Assembly: GCA_036874045.1 (NCBI GenBank)
Contig: CM072335.1
Coordinates: 28,527,501 to 28,591,500, forward strand
Source of the DNA: Cymodocea nodosa
Lineage: Eukaryota > Streptophyta > Magnoliopsida > Alismatales > Cymodoceaceae
Length of the DNA stretch: 64,000 nucleotides
Direction: 5' to 3'
Position numbers and translations under genes: made by a program. Positions 48,424 to 61,455 of this stretch are shown here, in pieces. The first letter of the stretch is position 1. Every line of letters starts with the position of its first letter. Under the pieces are notes generated by a model. The model ran no database searches and was not told where the DNA came from. It worked only from the letters and a program-made list of their open reading frames with translations.

Positions 48424-49918
48424 CACCTGTGAAAAAAGCAGTTGTTGGTTAGCGCTTGAAACCCAATGACGATTACTTGATTCGACGTCAAAAGCAAATG
48501 CACGCTTGTTAATTTCACCGAGTCCATTGTTTGAGATAAGCACAAATTTCAAACACCTCAGCAAAAGTAACGGTGTAAATCTATCTAACCAACGAGAAGA
48601 ACTTCAGCTCCAACTCAAATTTCAAAGACTTCTGTGAAATTCGAAACTAGAGTGAGGAATAGAGAATTAGACCGCAGGTGATGAGAGATTCCGTTCACAC
48701 AAATCCACGCTTCATCGAAAGGGGTGTGAGAGCTCCCCCCCCCCCCACTTATTTATTTCTGGCGACCACCTGGTAAAGGACATGGATGGTGTTGCCATTT
48801 GCATTATTGTACCACCCAATGGAAGTGGCCCCTTCAAGAAATTCTAGTGAGACAAATTTTGTTCTATTTCTCATGTGCAACCACAAACAAGTAGGAATTA
48901 AGGTTCCCTGAAAGCTCATCTTTTGTAGCTTCTTTAGGAGAGAACCTCCACCAACACATAAGATGAGAGAGAAGCGCCAAACTATGAGTGAGTCCTAAGG
49001 GATGATGAGAGATAGGGAACTTGGTCGAAGAGAGGAGCTCAACTTGACGAGAAAGAAATGGCAACAAGAGGACCTGGGATACAAACATCTCAAAGGTTGT
49101 CAAAAGGATGTAGCTCTACCACTTGTAGGAGGAGGACCGGCCATTACAGCTTCCACCGAGTAATCCTTAACCGACCATTGTAAGTGGTTGTTGACCAGAA
49201 CCTTCATAGAGAAGGAGCTAGCGGAGTCCAAATCAATGTAAGAAGAGCAACCCCGGACGAACGAATTGAGAACCCAAAAGTTCAAGGGCTTAGCCTTGCA
49301 GGCGGAACGAAAAGACCTAAAACATCCTTAAGACAGGTTTTCCCATATCTAATGAAAGAGTCCACTTAGGTTTCGAATGAGCAACATGACAGTTGTAGTT
49401 GAATTGTTTGGACACCAAATCATTGGAGAATTACGGTTCTTGAGGCCAACAATCAAATTCCTTCTAGTTTTTTTATAATCAAATACCACTGTAATTCACT
49501 AAAGAGCATTGTAGAACGAAGGGAAGATCAACGGGAACACCCAAATCAGCACAAGAGAGGAGAATGCAAGGGTTTATAATTCACTTCACTCCTTACCTAG
49601 AGTCTGCGCCTTGCAAGATTGACGTTCGGTCTTTAAACCACTATTCCCTTGGTTTGCCTGATGTTTTCCTCTGCACTGGTATACAGCAGCGAACAATAAT
49701 TAAGAAGACATGCGTACACCATGAAAGACCACGACCACACTTTATCAGACAAAATGTCCAACGGTAGTTGGAGAAATTTTGTACACGAACCCCTGTATAG
49801 CTTGTATCATTTACAAAAAAGGCATGGCATGCATTTCTTTGTAAATGATCTACTTCGTTTTAACATATGAATTGAATGGTATATACAGTTTTTTTTTTCT
49901 TTTTTTTTTGGTTCCTTT

Positions 49919-52872
49919 TCAGATGACCGAATACCAGTCGCTGTGATTTCTTTTTGAGTTCCTGTCTGACATCACCGAGTCATACAGTTTAAGTTGCTTT
50001 TCGACCCATGGCGGATCATCTGGCCTAAGTGTCAGTTCTTCACGTGTATCTTTATGTCTGAAATCCGATTGCCATGAATGCCTCTTGGAGTGTCTATTGT
50101 CCCACCAATCCTGTGGATTAGAAAAGAATACCTGCCAAAGCCGAAGACGATCGCCACATTTCATTTCGTGGCTATGTTCGCCTAACAACAAAGAAAAAAA
50201 GACACTTGAGCTGCAGTACAACAGGAAATTTTTTCTCAATTGGTCCAGCTTATCAGTGATTGAGATTAATTAACATACCATGGCGCGAAACTGTCACGCT
50301 TTCTTCATTGGAATTTTGAGAAGAAATGAATGTTTGAGAGTTCTTATTCCTTCGCACATAATTCAAATCCCTCACAATAAGCTGCAATGAATTAAAAATG
50401 ATCAAAGCAGCACATGGAAAGACTGACAGATGGCAAAAGTAGAAACACAAAGGTGCTTCTCTTTGCTATATCCACATAAACAGATGAAGTGATAATTTTC
50501 ATAATTGAAGTTTTAAGCTATATTAAAAGCATTAAATAGATAGAAAGGACAATCATGGCATCCCGTTCTAAGAATAGGAGAATGTGACAATAACCACATG
50601 ATCAAATTCTGGCAAAGAAATAGCAAATTCATATCTTAGTATCTTACATCAAACACTTGTCAAAGATAATCAGAAATTAACCAGCAATTGTTGCTTTTAT
50701 TTTGTACAAGGGAGATAAAAAGATCTTGGATGCATGAAAAAGAACAAACTTAACCTTCTGCAGAACTTCATGTTTTCCATTTTCATCAATTCTTTCAAAT
50801 GAGTGTAAAGGACCCCAAACATAAATTGAATCGTCTTTCTGCAAGTGCCTGGATGCCTTTTCTGCCAACTCATCCCAGAATGCCAATAAGATACTGCTAG
50901 GTGATATAATCCACGTGAGAAAACAAAATAAGAAATGGAAATGGACATTTTTTACATGAAAGATTGAAAAGAAACAGAAAAACGTCCACCGTGCCTATGT
51001 ACATGAGAAATGATGAGATAGAAACAGAAAAACAATGGCTTTAAAAGCACAAAACCCATTATGGATGTTTATTTGTTGGCAGATACTGGTTACTCCTTTT
51101 TGGATCCCTGAAATATGACTACTTCAGTTGAGTCAACTTGGACACTCGCCTGACATGAAAAGGCTTTTTTAGAACAAAGGAATTCATTCGGCTTCAACTC
51201 ATTGCTTATCATTTTATGTCGGCATTGTGCACATAGATATGCTTCACATGATATATCTATCTGTAATGTAAGTCAGAAATGATTTTTTATCATTGTTTGA
51301 TGAAATGCTTTCCTTTCCTTTCCTGTCATTAATAGTTTTCTATGTATTAGATGCAATTCCTCCTACTTACTTCAAGATGCATAGTTCCATTGTTGCCTTA
51401 AATGAATCAGAAACCAATGTAAGAGAATGCATATCATCGGTGACCAAATAGAACAATCAAAATGTATCTCAATTATTGAATTGGAAAACAAACATGCATT
51501 CACCTAGTCATGTGGATATTCTGTGTTGTTATGTTGAAGTCATCCAAATCCTTCTTTTTATCACCTATTAAGCAACAATATGCTAATAAAAAATAGCTAC
51601 TAGTTAAGTAAAGACACTTAAGCAGCCTTTACTTTGGTTTTAATTCTAGAAGTTCATTACCTCCAAAAAAATCTAGAAGTTCAGAGGCAGGGTTTAAAAA
51701 AATTAGGACATCAGCAAGTTATAGCGATGACTTTCATTTCACCTTTGATTACAGGGAAATTTAGATGCATCCCAGAGAAATTGTGTGCATAGCAGAAGAA
51801 GTGCGTGAATCATGAACATGTTGCTATATGGATCCACCACATAACTCTAACTCCCTCCCTCTCCCCTTCAACAATCATGTGATTGCTGGGTAAAATATTG
51901 AATTTTGTTTATTCGCAAACTAACTGTTATAAGGAAATTTTGAAGCTACACTGAAAATGAAATATTCGTTTCTAACCATTGGTGTGATAATAGTTATCTT
52001 TCATTTGAGTTTTCTTGTATATTCTTATAAGTTTGTATTGGCTTTGCTGGAGATTTTGCAGAAAAACTTTTATAACTTCATTTCCTATAATTTTCTTGTA
52101 TTTTTCTCTCCACCAAAGACATAAGATTAGAGACTTGTATACAAAACCTATAAAGGGAGTTCTCTGCTTGTGAAAGAGAAAAAAATTGAAAGTGAAGTGA
52201 CGTGAAAAGCTAGTTATCCATGCGTGACAAGGAGAAGTTATTGAAAGTGACAACTCTTAACAACGTGATGGCGTATAAAAACTAGATGTAGGCAATGTTG
52301 AACTAGTATAAAATCTCTGTATTTACTGTGCTTTGCATTTGACAAATGTGTTTTTTCTACTCGATTGATTGATCAATATGGAATGAACAAGTGTAAATGT
52401 GATCATTCCGATCTTTCAAATCTAAACAAGAACATCACCAACATAAGAAGAAGAAAAAAAACCAAGAGAAAAGAAAAACTAACGATGACCGAGTGCAGAA
52501 AGGGCAGAAGACTCACTTGAAGGAAGCGGAGGAGATGGCGGAGGGGCGTTCCTTCACCTGGAGCCAAGTGTAGTACCCGATCTTATCCTCGTCCTTCGTT
52601 TTGAACATCGCTAGAGGGGACGCGACCACGCCGATGAAGCTGCAAGAGTTCCAGTACAGGCCTTTCCCCTTCAAGGTTGGCGGTGGCCTGGTCAGCTGGA
52701 CTCGCCGGAGAACAGGGCTCTCCTCCAACTTACTCCCGCCTCGGCCGCTTTTGACGGTGAAGGAGAAGCTGAGGGATTCCTCAGCATTCGCGGGCGACGA
52801 AGAATAGGAGAAAGAGAAACCGCGGGGAAGGAATCGAGAGGGAAGGAGACGACGAACCCTAGGAATAAGCAT
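49919..52872 (-). CDS. OSB: OSB-type organellar single-stranded DNA-binding protein
   Basis: Four minus-strand exons (52517-52872, 50755-50893, 50279-50381, 49919-50181) sum to 286 residues. The N-terminus (MLIPRVRRLLPSRFLPRGFS) is arginine-rich with no acid residues, as in mitochondrial or plastid targeting peptides. An OB-fold SSB-like domain follows: WNSCSFIGVVASPL, YTWLQVKE, FWDELAEKASRHLQKDDSIYV and KLIVRDLNYV across exon joins. The last exon carries one PDF motif, LWQVFFSNPQDWWDNR, then RPDDPPWVEKQLKL, which is diagnostic of plant OSB proteins. OSBs bind organelle single-stranded DNA and limit stray recombination of mitochondrial DNA. Only one PDF motif is present; family members have one to three. 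The gene is head-to-head with the MAPKKK. Confidence 0.92.
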
Positions 52873-54026
52873 TGCTCTTCTACGGAAGGAAAATCAACCG
52901 AACCTGTAGAATTCTGTCGTCAAACCAACTTATTAAGTGTTTTATTTGCATGAAATATTCCACGTCCATTTTGCTTATATATATATATATGTGTGTGTTA
53001 AATTTCATGTGGTTCATATAAAGGATTAAAATTTATCATGTGTGAGGGAAAAAGAAGAAGAAAGTTTGTTATCAAAACTCCAAACAAATTATACTCTGTA
53101 AAGATATAAACTCTACGATGAAGATCGTGTTTAATGTCGTTACACCAGAGATTTTATAGCTAATGCACGTAATCATCATGTTTCTAGCCAAAAAAAAATT
53201 ACTAATTGCTTTATGGTGATTGTAAGTATTTACCTTTAGATTTAAATTTTATCAAAGATTGATAAATTAAGATCCATGTAGCTAAGGCCTCAAGAACACC
53301 GTGTAGTCTCTTCTTCTTCGTTTTATGCTATTTTTTCACCGAATAAAACGGTAAGGTTTTTCGACTGATACATAAACCAACGCATAATTTCGAACTAATG
53401 CAAAAAAAAAAAAAACCATATCTGTGAATTTTATTTATACAAGACCGCTCAGTCACTGTTCAATTTGGAAGGAATCGAAGTTACGAATGTAAAGTATTTT
53501 ATGTATATTTTTCTTACATGAACATTAATTATCGAGGGTTAGGAAGAGTCGGTGTACTTCTCTAATCTCCCCAGTCCCCGCCAAAAACGCGTGCAAAATC
53601 GACGACGGATGAGTTCGTACGTGCGTAACCTTCGATAAAAAAGCGTGCATATGATCACGAAGAAAAAAGAAACATGCAATGCAATGCATGCATGCTCGCA
53701 TAAAAATGCAAAGTTCCAAAGATCGATCGATGAGATACAAATTAATAAATGTCGTAGAGGAGGAAGGAAAATTAAGGTGCGACGAGCATGTCGATGAATT
53801 ACCGCCACCCGTCCGGAAAGCAAACCAGAGTAATCCTCCTCCCCCACCCACCCTTCCTCGTCCATCTTCTTCCATCTTCCGATCCCCGGGAAGCGACGAA
53901 ACAGAATTCCCTGGAAAAATAGGGATTCTGATTTCGATCTCACCCCTCTCATGCAACGTCTTCCCCTCTGCCTACCTCCATTTCATAAGGTAATAACCGT
54001 CCATTGCGCTCTCTCCTGCGTATTCG
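52873..54026. promoter_or_regulatory. Shared upstream region of OSB and MAPKKK
   Basis: The two start codons point away from each other with 1,154 bases between. The OSB side is AT-rich with a TATATATA/GTGT run at 52975-52998. The MAPKKK side is CT-rich. A 5' UTR intron for the kinase is possible (CATAAG|GTAATA at about 53990). No ORF here is convincing. Confidence 0.4.
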
Positions 54027-57000
54027 ATGCCGTGGTTCTCATCCAAGCGCACCGGCTCCTCCGCCTCCTCATCCTCCCACGCCGAGACAATGACGCTACC
54101 CACCAACACCACCCGTCCACGCCGGGGGATGGGATTCATCTTCAGCCGTGGCGAGAAGAAGCAGAAGCCGCGCCTCACCCGTCAGGGGAAGCTGAGGCAC
54201 CTCACCGATCAGGACATCGGCCACCTGCCGTCCGAGAAGAGCGCGATGTGGGAATCAGGTGGTGGGGTGACTTCCACCCCCGTGTCCAGGTCCAGCAGCA
54301 AGATCAACTGTGGACAATTGCCCCGCGGCTCCGCTTTTCTGATGCCGCAGCCCCTCCCGAGGCCCGAGAGGGAGGGAAAGCCGAGGCCTCTGCCGTCGCC
54401 CAGGGGGACCGACGGAGAGGATGCGAATGGCAACGGGGAGGGAGATGCCGGTGGACCGAGGGCGTCCTCTGCCTCGTCCTCGGAAACGTGAGTTTTTTTT
54501 TTTTTTTTTTTCCAAGTTGTAGATACGAGGAGTACGACGACAATAGTTGTTTATGATTTAAATTGCTCATATTCCTCGTTCCGTATTTTACCATGACTGT
54601 GCTTGGATTTTAGCCGGGTTCTATCTCTGTTTGTCGAACTAGGGTGCCCCGCAAAGATTGCTACATGAATTCGAATTTTGGGCATCCCCTTCCTTCCGAT
54701 TTGGTGCTTTTAATTTTCCTGCATAGGATCGCCTGGTATCTCGTCGTTGAGTTGGATAAGAAATGAGATCATTGTCAATATAAAGATTTGAACTATTACA
54801 ACCGGGCGAGGATGAAAGCTAGTGCCAAATGGTAACTTTGGAACAAGGTGCTCCTCGCTACAGACTAAGATTTCACGATGATGGGTTCTGCATATCTGCT
54901 TTAATTAAAGATACTCAAATACCCTTCACTGATCCATACCTTGCCTCGAGCGACATGGCATGCTTTATTCTGATCGTGTATTTCGTCAGATAGATATTCT
55001 ACGACGCTTCCAACTACCATACAATCATCTGCTGCTTTGTCTATTCTTCTCTGTTCAGACAAAATGTGGTGCACATGGATGACCAAACCACCAAAAACAG
55101 TGTCGATGTTTGCTATTAAGTTTATGACATACAAGTACAAACAAGCGTTCGTGTAAATTTACTGCAATTGCGTGTCTTAATTTCCAGCATTCGAATTTTA
55201 TTCATAGCAGTTCTTTTTTAACCGGTATGCATTTTATCAATAATAAAAATGGTATCAATTGCTCAGAGTGATAACTGGAGTTCCAACCGTTGCATTGGGT
55301 TGACCACATTTGTCTTCTATTTCAGAAGGCCAGTGTATCCAACCACACGTCGAACTACCGACCATTTAATTGTTCCACAACGTGGTTCTAGTCCTGGTCA
55401 TACCATGAACGAATCCCATGATTCAAGCATGACTGAAAACAGCTATCTCAAGCAAAATTTGCCTGAAAGAAATGCGGCAAAGTATGCACTTGCCCCTGGA
55501 AAGGTAAGCGTTGGAGATATTTTCCCTTCTCCTTATGCATCTTATCAGGCACCTCAGATTTGGTCAGCTCCAGAGATTACCACGTCAGATATCATGACAT
55601 CATTAGCAGGACATTCTCCACAAAATTCAGTGGAGAAGTTTCTCGCAAGCCCTGAGCAGATTCATTCTTACAGTCCTGCAAAAAGCCCTGGCATTAAATC
55701 AAAAGATCCTTGTGCACCTTTACCAATATTGCAGCCAAAGTTGTTTCCAGACGGCTCTCCTGTGCGGCATGACAGCAATGGAAATATTAATGTTCACCCA
55801 TTGCCTCTTCCACCAGGTGCTCCAGTGTTCCCACCATCGCCTTCCTCCCATCAAACTCAGAAGATGCATCCACAATCACCTTCCTCCCATCAAACTCAGA
55901 AGATTGATGCATCATCAACTACAAGTCAATGGCAAAAAGGAAAACTCATTGGTAGTGGTACATTTGCGAGTGTTTATATTGCCACCAACAGGTTTAAGTT
56001 ACTTTCTTGCTAGTGGAAATCATATTCTCTCTTTCATGATTAACTGTGGAAGAAATTTATTTTATTAGATTTCTTATTGTCTTCTTTAACTGATTTTAGG
56101 CATACTGGAGCTCTGTGTGCCATGAAGGAAGTCAATCTGATTCCCGATGATCCTAAATCTGTTGAATGCATTAAACAACTACAGCAGGTCTCTTTTGTGG
56201 TTTTTCTATGCCTTATGCTGTGCATGATTGAATAAAAAGATTACTTCAATACTTGTTTATAGTTTTATATATTTGATGGGACCATCAGGGTTTTTAACTT
56301 TCTGTTTGAGAAAATGGTGGGATGCTGCTGATCATTTGATCAAGGTGCATCTAACGAAATGCCACATGCTCAAAAGGAGTGGAGAAAGCAGGTGCATTCA
56401 GGAATGCCAAGATTCCTCAATTTGTCTCTCGGACGATACATAGAAGAGTGAAAAAAATAGTTAAACAACAGTAAAAAAAAAGCAAGAGGTGGCAAAACGA
56501 GTGAGTGAATAGGCTAGATGTATAACAGCTAATTACTAAAAAGGCACTCATTAGCTTCTATGCTTCATCATTACCAGTTTATATCCTTCAAATGGACAAC
56601 CATACAACAAAAAATGGAGTTTTTTATTTGGTTGTCTCTGCACAATGGTACCATACAAAAAACTACATAAGCATGCACATTCAATTTTAGCCCTCTGATC
56701 TGACTTGATTTCAGCCATATTAGTCTTCAGATAATGAATCCATGATGCTTACTATAAGTGGCATATCCCACAAACCAAACATGATCAGATTCCTTGCAAA
56801 ATTGCAGCAGTAAGAAAGCCTAGCCAATAACCACCTCCAGAAAACCAAAAAACATGGAGAAAGTCTTGCACTTACGTGGCCATTTACTTGGTGATACCGT
56901 CTTATTTTTATCTAACCAACTACAAAATCCGATGTTTATAGGGATCACTTGATAAGAGCTTTAGGATGATCTTTATATTAAGAGCACTTGGTCACTCAAT

Positions 57001-60000
57001 AACCTAAACCAGTTCCTTGGAGAAAATTTAATTGTCTCCATTTCCAAGAAGCCATAACAAAAACAAACTCATCGCTGTTAATTTTGTCTATTTGAAATTC
57101 AGAGAGTAGTCTCATGAGAAAATATTTTCCCATTCTTCCAAGTTACAAGTTATCTTTTATTTTTGTAGTTTGTATTTTTCTTTGAGAACAAACAGGATCA
57201 ATCATCATTATAATTACAAAATTGATATTCAACAATATCAATGTATATAGATTGCACCATCATGCTTGTTGCTCCTCTTCCTTCAATGATCTATTGCTTG
57301 ATTATAGTGTTACATATATGTGAAGTTGTCGCAATAATTCATGGTTTTGAACATTAATCTAACCTCTAAAGGCACAGAATTTAACATGGTATCAAGTGCG
57401 AAATCACGTCTAAAAAACTGGCTCAAACTAACACATTCACCATTTATCCAAAACAAATTTTAGCATAGCACCAAGAGCCAAAAAGGGACTAAAAACATGG
57501 CACAGATTTCACATCAGAAATTGCAAATGTTATATATAATCCTGGATAATAGATATCTATTTTCAATTGCTTTTCAATGTCAAGTTTCAGCACTATACTG
57601 TAATTTAATCAACACAGATATGTTTAGTTTACTTTCTCACATGAAAATGAAGATATGTTATTTGATTTTGTGAAATTTTCAGGAAATAAAACTTCTCAGT
57701 CAACTGAGGCATCAAAACATTGTGCAGTATTATGGAAGCAAAATGGCAAGTATCTAAATTTGAAAAGTTTTACAAGAATGGTGGTAATTCATAACGATCT
57801 AAATTCTGAAATCACTGCCTGATATGCAGATTGACGATCGATTTTATATATATCTAGAGTATGTATATCCTGGTTCAATAAATAAATATGTTCGTGAACA
57901 TTGTGGAGCTATAACAGAATCTGTTGTCCGAAATTTCACTCGTCATATTCTGAGGGGATTGGCTTATCTGCACAGTAAAAAGACCATACACAGGTTCTTA
58001 CTGCTTAGAATATTTGTATTGAAATTATGATAATGTGGGGGTTTATTTTCTTTCAATATTTATTTTGTGATTAGTTTATTCTATTGATGGTTAGCATTTT
58101 TAGTACTATATATCATTACCTTATTGATCACTGATTTTTTGGATCTGCTGCTATGGCTCGAGTTTCACTGAACTGCAGTAAAGTAAGCGGTCAGATCGTT
58201 CACCTGTCCTGAACCTGTTATTTTCGTGCAGGGACATTAAAGGAGCAAATTTACTCGTCAATTCTTGTGGTGTTATTAAGCTTGCCGATTTTGGCATGGC
58301 AAAACATGTGAGTTCATTTGTTTATGGCAAGCATGAATGTTTCTGGTAACAAAAATAAATATTCATTTTATAAAATTTATTGGAAATTTTATTTTTCCTT
58401 GGATTTTTAGTAATTTTCCGTGATTTTAAAAGTATACATACAATAGCTCAGCATGCAACCTTAGAATTACTGGGCCATGTTTGGATATTGAAAATGCAAT
58501 TCTAAGGAGTTCAAATAAAGGGATCGGTGTTACCACTATTTCTTAGGTAAACGATCTGTTTCTCAGTCAAACTAATGGAATCAAGCATGAAGGTAAAACC
58601 AAACACTTTGATTCATTCTTAATCCTAACTTCCACAAACCAAACAACAGCCTTATTTCAAAATTAAGTAAATAATAGATGATGACTCTGAGTAATTTAAA
58701 GTGTAATACAATATATGTTCGTATAATTGGGTAGGCAGCTTTCCTGAGTATACTTGACATAAATTGTACTGAAATGGCTTCATAGAGTTTTGATGATGTT
58801 TACTTAAATTGGGTAGGTAGCTACAATTTTTTACTTCCTATATTATGATTTATAACAGGGTTTTTAAGCTTCAGTAGTTCTTAACATATAGCCTTTTCAA
58901 TTATATGCCTTTGAACGTAACTTTTTGTGTACTCTATCAGCTAAGTGGCGCTAAAGATGCACTATCAATGAAGGGTACTCCTTATTGGATGGCTCCAGAG
59001 GTAATTCCCAGTTCTTTTATCCTAAATCTCCTCGGAAAAAATTTTCCACCTTTGAGAGTGGCTTTTCCCTTCTTTTTTTTTTTTTTACTGCAGATTTTGC
59101 AGGCAACGATGACAAAAGAGGTTAATTATGACTTCGCTGTTGATATTTGGAGTTTGGGATGTACCATTATCGAGATGTTTACTGGAAAACATCCTTGGTG
59201 TGGTTTTGAGTCGGTAAGAAGATCATGTGTTATCATCCTTGTAAACTCTAGCTTGCACTAAAAATTACTTGAAGCCGCTTGCCATGAGAATCTATTCCAT
59301 GCGTGGGGGTGCAGAAAAGTTATATTTCTTAAACAAGCGCCTCTGTTTTGTTACTTGTATTATTGTCTGTAACATTGTAGCCCAACATGGCAACACATCT
59401 AGTGAATGGATGCATCAGCATTTTGCAGGTGATGTTTGATATACTTATGCAAAGCCCTCTATTATCAAAAGCAAAAATGTTACAAATGCAAATCTTATTC
59501 TAAATAGACATCAGCATTATTTATTTATTTTTTAGATAAAGATCAATACGTACAATTATATGAATCTCAATGGATATCAAAAATGTAATCACAATTTGCC
59601 TTTTTTCGTTGAGTAATCAAAACATGTTCACATAGATGGGCAAGTTCTAATATATTGAATTTCTGCCATTACTGCAGGCTGCTGCAATGTTCAAAGCATT
59701 GCACGGGTCGCCAGACATACCTGAAACATTGTCATCTGAGGGTAAGGATTTCCTTCAGCTTTGCTTTCGAAGGAATCCAGCGGAAAGGCCTTCTGCAAGC
59801 CAATTGCTGGAGCATCCTTTTGCATTACCTTGTCACCGTGACTTCCACGTATCCCTGCAGGCTTTTCAAGGATTGAATCTCTCCGTAAGTTCCCTCTTAG
59901 ACACACGTATTACAGGTTCCATGTCTGCCTGGATAATCTGTTAATTTCAACTGACCCAAGTTCTTCTACTTCAACAGGATTGCTCACATGGTCCTTGGAA

Positions 60001-60022
60001 TAACAACAATATAAACCTGTGA
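54027..60022 (+). CDS. MAPKKK5: MAPKKK of the YODA/MAPKKK3/5 group (MEKK class)
   Basis: Ten exons give 649 residues: 54027-54487, 55326-55991, 56100-56187, 57683-57745, 57830-57993, 58232-58307, 58941-59000, 59094-59213, 59678-59884 and 59978-60022. The first 350 residues are Ser/Pro-rich and include HPLPLPPGAPVFPP. The kinase domain (about 355-615) has the glycine loop IGSGTFASV, ATP lysine in CAMKEV (about 385), HRDIKGANLL (about 480), DFG (about 500), GTPYWMAPE and DIWSLGCTIIEMFTGK. Such kinases activate MAPK cascades in immunity and development. The family insert after APE is shorter than in Arabidopsis MAPKKK5, and the tail after the kinase is only about 35 residues, much shorter than the Arabidopsis protein as I recall it. 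The 57746-57829 intron has a GC donor. Two 13-residue repeats occur at 55837-55902. Confidence 0.93.
55837..55902 (+). repeat. 39-bp in-frame repeat in MAPKKK
   Basis: SPSSHQTQK is encoded twice, offset by exactly 39 bases. The DNA copies are nearly identical, so the duplication is recent. Confidence 0.9.
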
Positions 60023-60909
60023 AGCAATCTAGCGCCCAGCATGAGAACTAGATGTTTTGATGAGGTCTCCCATCCAGTGGCTTGTGATAGAGCACCCTAC
60101 CGTGTGCTCTGGATGCTCGTGTTGGCCATTCCTTTGAAGAGGGGTTGACACAGCAGCATCTTGCTTATGCCGGAGTTTTCAATTGGCATCGTGTAAAAAT
60201 GAACTGCTCGCTTTCCACCCGAAGCAATGCGTATGCCGTGTACTTGTTCGACCATGCTAACAACCCAAGGCTCTCTCTCTGACCATCCATCTGCCAAGGC
60301 ATCCTTTTACAGCACAAGCAGCTTTGCAAATTAAGTGCTTTGATCTTTCCATGTATATGCTTCCTCGGAAGAGATCGAAGCATTTTTTAATTATTCTGGA
60401 AACTGCGAATTGCGTTGCTAATTTACAAACTGAATTTTTGTCTCCACAACCATTCATATACGTAACTGGAAATAGCATGGAAGTAAATATCTGTCTTTTT
60501 TGCTGAGAGGGATTCCCATGTATGTTATTTAATCTTTTGGGGTTGCCATTATAACCCTTTCTTAGTACCATTTTTATTTCGAGATTCGGATATTGTCACG
60601 CAACCCGCATCGCATATGCTTCGTCTGTGTGACGTGGGAAGGCTGCTTTATTCATTTTTTTTTTTTTAAAGATGTCATAATCTTCGCAAAAAAAGATGCC
60701 ATAGACCATTTTATTAAAAGAGAGAGATATTACTTCACGCCAATTTGCTTTCCTCGTGAAAATATAAGGTAAAAAGAAAGAATATTAATTAATTAAGCTA
60801 TTCGTCATTGTCTCGTTGATTACGCGCGTCGCAGTAAGATTATGTGAGTATGATCGTGCGGTGATTTTCCCTTTTGATTTCGAGGAGTTCCGATGGGATA
60901 CATACATAC

Positions 60910-60940
<31 letters not shown>

Positions 60941-61455
60941 TGGTCGATGTCGAGGCATGTGGCCACGTAAAATAAATTTTCTTTTTTATAAAAGAAGTGC
61001 TCGGTTATTTTTAAAAATAAAAAAGGTATAAATGGTATAATCCCATGAAATTTCGTATTTCGTACGGTAAGCAAGCACCAGGCAGGCTAACGACCCCCCG
61101 TTCAAAAACGATATTTTACAACTCAACGGTCAGATCTGGGCGTCCTCGTCGCACGAACGACCAGGATCGGGCCGTCGACGCGGGACGGATTACTATAAGC
61201 AACACCATCGCAACCAACCCTAGCCTCGTCGACGCGTCACCGGCGGTTGGTACGGCGCCCTCCTCCTCTGATTTCGCTTCTTCCCGTTCGCGCTCTTGTT
61301 TCCTCCGTCGCTGTAATCTCCGATTCGATGCTTTGTCTTCTCCCGCATTTTATCCCCGAGTTAGGATTAGGATTCTCTTCTTCTTCCACTGAATCCAAAC
61401 CTTACGATGAAAATCAAGCAGATTAGATGCGAATGTCACATTTCGGAGCGTGACG
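60023..61455. other. MAPKKK 3' side and WNK upstream region
   Basis: No exon is supported in 60023-61190. An (AT)n run lies at 60901-60942. TATAAG at 61194-61199 may be the WNK TATA box, with the leader starting near 61225. That leader holds three upstream ATGs. Confidence 0.45.
61328..61453 (+). promoter_or_regulatory. Stacked upstream ORFs in the WNK leader
   Basis: ATG 61328 opens 32 codons ending at TAG 61424-61426. ATG 61427 follows at once and gives MRMSHFGA, ending at TGA 61451-61453, two bases before the main ATG. ATG 61407 opens a third frame that runs through the main start to about 61715. None is in the kinase frame. An unspliced leader would be read poorly. Confidence 0.5.

Larger units (their letters stand above)
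45144..49918. other. Gene-poor intergenic region with simple repeats
   Basis: No gene is supported in these 4.8 kb. Simple repeats are (CCT)n 45415-45455, (CCA)n 45733-45765, a C run 46188-46208, an A run 46222-46254, and (AT)n/(GT)n 48385-48423. The GC-richer stretch 46730-47110 and the stretch 47950-49600 look like old inserted repeats judging by the change in composition. I cannot assign them to a family. Confidence 0.4.

Noticed and set aside
49100-49285. Minus-strand 61-codon ORF with repeat-like composition
   Set aside because: Considered as a transposon protein remnant; no recognisable motif, so not called.
53525-53956. Two overlapping minus-strand ORFs of about 140 codons
   Set aside because: They lie in the shared OSB/MAPKKK promoter, are low in complexity and have no homology that I recognise.
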